From assembly GCA_949288485.1 (NCBI GenBank), contig CASEKC010000002.1, forward strand, positions 1-64,000: 64,000 nucleotides of DNA. The letters are read 5' to 3'. Under the pieces are notes generated by a model. That model saw only the letters and a list, made by a program, of their open reading frames with translations, was not told the DNA's origin and did not search any database. A program made the position numbers and the translations under genes. Below are positions 62,746 through 64,000 of the stretch, one piece after another. The first letter of the stretch is position 1. Each line of letters starts with the position of its first letter. The DNA is from an uncultured bacterium (GTDB lineage: Bacteria; Bacillota_I; Bacilli_A; RFN20; CAG-826).

Positions 62746-63320
62746 TATTTAACAATTTCCCCATACATTTCGCCAAAACAATTACCAGCATTTGATTCAT
62801 CTGTATCAATATGCATTGCTAATTTATATTTTGGGGAAACTCTTACAACTGTGTCACCAAAAACAATTTTTCTTCCTTCGCCACCAGTTGCAACAGAAAC
62901 GATATCACCATTTTTAACTCCGAATGCTTCAGCATCTTCTGGAGTCATATGAATATGTCTTTTTGCAATAATACAACCTTCTGTTAAATCGAGTTCATTA
63001 CCATTTTCAGGATTAACAATTTTAATTGGAGCACTTCCAGCAACATCACCAGATTCTCTAACTGGGGCTTTAACTCCTAATGTTCTTGCATCAGTTGCAC
63101 TAACTTCTACTTGATTTTCTTTTCTTACTGGACCAAGAATAGAAACTCCACGAATTGTATTTTTTGGACCAACTAAATCTAACTTTGTATTAGATGCGAA
63201 TTGACCAGGTTGTGATAATTCCTTTTTAATGGTTAATTGGTAACCTTCACCACATAATTTTTCTAAAGCTTCTTGTGTTAAATGGATATGTCTAGCACTA
63301 GTTTCAACAATAAATTTCAT
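62745..63320 (-). CDS. pduL: PduL-type phosphate acyltransferase
   Basis: This 191-residue protein has the paired PduL zinc motifs TSARHIHLTQ and AKRHIHMTPEDA, with GPVRKENQVEVSATDART and the C-terminal MHIDTDESNAG. It exchanges CoA for phosphate on acetyl- or propionyl-CoA. No microcompartment genes are nearby and there is no encapsulation peptide, so it probably replaces Pta in acetate formation. A GGAGG site and the promoter at 63341-63368 precede it. Confidence 0.93.
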   Translation of the reverse strand: MKFIVETSARHIHLTQEALEKLCGEGYQLTIKKELSQPGQFASNTKLDLVGPKNTIRGVSILGPVRKENQVEVSATDARTLGVKAPVRESGDVAGSAPIKIVNPENGNELDLTEGCIIAKRHIHMTPEDAEAFGVKNGDIVSVATGGEGRKIVFGDTVVRVSPKYKLAMHIDTDESNAGNCFGEMYGEIVK

Positions 63321-63340
63321 ATTTCTTTCCTCCGTAAATT

Positions 63341-63368
63341 ATTATAATTCTTTAAAAAAGTTTGTAAA
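63341..63368 (-). promoter_or_regulatory. pduL promoter
   Basis: On the minus strand TTTACA (plus 63363-63368), 16 nt, TATAAT (plus 63341-63346). Confidence 0.7.
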
Positions 63369-63460
63369 AGTAATAAAAGTTAAAGAGAGTATAAATTTGT
63401 ATTTATTTATAAAAAATATAGAAATATGAATATTTATCGGTATACTATTAATAGGTTTTT

Positions 63461-64000
63461 ATGAAAGAAATTAATCGAATTTTAAATAACGACAAAACTA
63501 TTATTTTTATAGATTTTGAAGGCTCTCAATATAGCCAAGAAATTATTGCAATCGGAGCAGTTAAAGCTTCCTTAGATAACAAAAATTTTATTAAAAAAGT
63601 TATTTCAACATTTAAATGCTATATAAAAATAGACGAAATTGTTGGAGATTTTATTACAAATTTAACTGGAATTACTAATGAAATATTGGAAAATGAAGGT
63701 TTAACTTTCCCTGAAGCAATGGAAAAACTTCAAAACTTTGTTGGAAAAACACCAACAAAATTTTTCCATTATGGAAATTTTGATACTCATTTAATGCATA
63801 ACAGTGCTTTAAATAGCGGAATAAATGATGAACCTTTTATTAGATACTTCTATGAAAATAGTGTAGATTTTTCGAAAATATTTTCTCGATATGTTAAAAG
63901 TGAAAAAAATACATCATTGTCTTTAATTGATGCGTTAAAAGTTTTTCATACTAATATCGAAACAAACGTACACGATCCATTAACAGATTCATTAAATTTA
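63461..64000 (+). CDS. DEDDh 3'-5' exonuclease, N-terminal part (cut by window end)
   Basis: The frame opens with MKEINRILNNDKTIIFIDFE and stays open for 180 codons to the window edge. The DxE motif is IDFEGSQ, followed by ITNLTGITNE (typical of DnaQ/RNase T-type exonucleases), the HYGNFDTHL segment with the second Asp and NVHDPLTDSL with the His and final Asp. It could be a KapD-like or RNase-T-like exonuclease. TAGG lies just before ATG; TATACT is at 63441-63446. Confidence 0.8.
   Translation, partial: MKEINRILNNDKTIIFIDFEGSQYSQEIIAIGAVKASLDNKNFIKKVISTFKCYIKIDEIVGDFITNLTGITNEILENEGLTFPEAMEKLQNFVGKTPTKFFHYGNFDTHLMHNSALNSGINDEPFIRYFYENSVDFSKIFSRYVKSEKNTSLSLIDALKVFHTNIETNVHDPLTDSLNL

Noticed and set aside
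62745-63320. Propanediol microcompartment locus because of pduL
   Set aside because: No shell proteins, diol dehydratase or encapsulation peptide are present; a lone PduL acting as phosphotransacetylase is more likely.

Overview
The window is a chromosomal segment of a very AT-rich, low-GC Gram-positive-type anaerobe, most likely an uncultured gut Bacilli/Erysipelotrichia/Mollicutes-related lineage (inference). The reasons are: Firmicutes order of the str operon (rpsL-rpsG-fusA-tuf) and of the rpmG-secE-nusG-rplKA-rplJL-rpoBC block; a Mollicutes-like asparagine at the rifampicin position of RpoB and a shortened N-terminal loop in L11; superoxide reductase and a flavodiiron protein instead of catalase or SOD; and a lipoprotein-type binding protein. 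UGA is a normal stop here: galM and the ABC permease end in ATGA overlaps, and Trp is encoded by UGG. The mycoplasma code is therefore not used.

Layout. 180-1826: a TGS-like/uridine kinase fusion. 1789-12959 (minus strand): a long run of closely packed genes. It starts with a four-domain flavodiiron protein and MazG, continues with an anaerobic glycerol-3-phosphate oxidation module (BFD-type G3P dehydrogenase, FAD/NAD oxidoreductase, DUF1667 protein), a lipase-like protein and glycerol kinase, and ends in a very AT-rich tail of unrecognised genes. One tail gene resembles a degenerate Fe-S RecB/Cas4-type nuclease, one frame is interrupted by an in-frame UGA, and one is DUF5677-like. 13116-17635 (mostly plus): superoxide reductase, a DUF1848 protein, tRNA-His, a lysine/arginine/ornithine decarboxylase (minus), a YfcE-like phosphodiesterase and a ZIP transporter. 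17938-22261 (minus): str operon. 22408-25348: lysine-riboswitch-controlled amino-acid ABC transporter. 25364-30252: MIF-like protein, HPRT and galK-galT-galM. 30355-34581: large anchored subtilase with a divergent TetR-like gene.

34616-49839 (minus): rpoC-rpoB-rsmC-like, rplL-rplJ with an L10 leader, rplA-rplK, nusG-secE-rpmG, a SigH-position sigma factor, rlmB, mgtC and cysS. 49903-54644: trpS, two sugar/HAD-type genes, RluD-type pseudouridine synthase and tRNA-Ser. 54731-54815 holds a conspicuous structured palindromic element. 54965-58168: a three-gene cell-surface glycan operon (UDP-galactopyranose mutase, GT14, GT4). 58185-63320 (minus): two unknown proteins, HAD phosphatase, long HPF, metK behind a divergent S-box-like riboswitch, a TSCPD protein and PduL. 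63461-64000 is the start of a DEDDh exonuclease that runs off the window.

Recurring theme: several genes (YfcE-like, subtilase, TetR-like, cysS, trpS, glf) have a -10 hexamer only 7-10 nt before the start codon and no Shine-Dalgarno sequence. This points to leaderless transcripts, whereas most other genes carry AGGAGG-like sites. Many starts given here were moved downstream from the longest frame, using Shine-Dalgarno spacing, promoter position or family N-termini. All function calls come from reading motifs by eye; no database search was possible.
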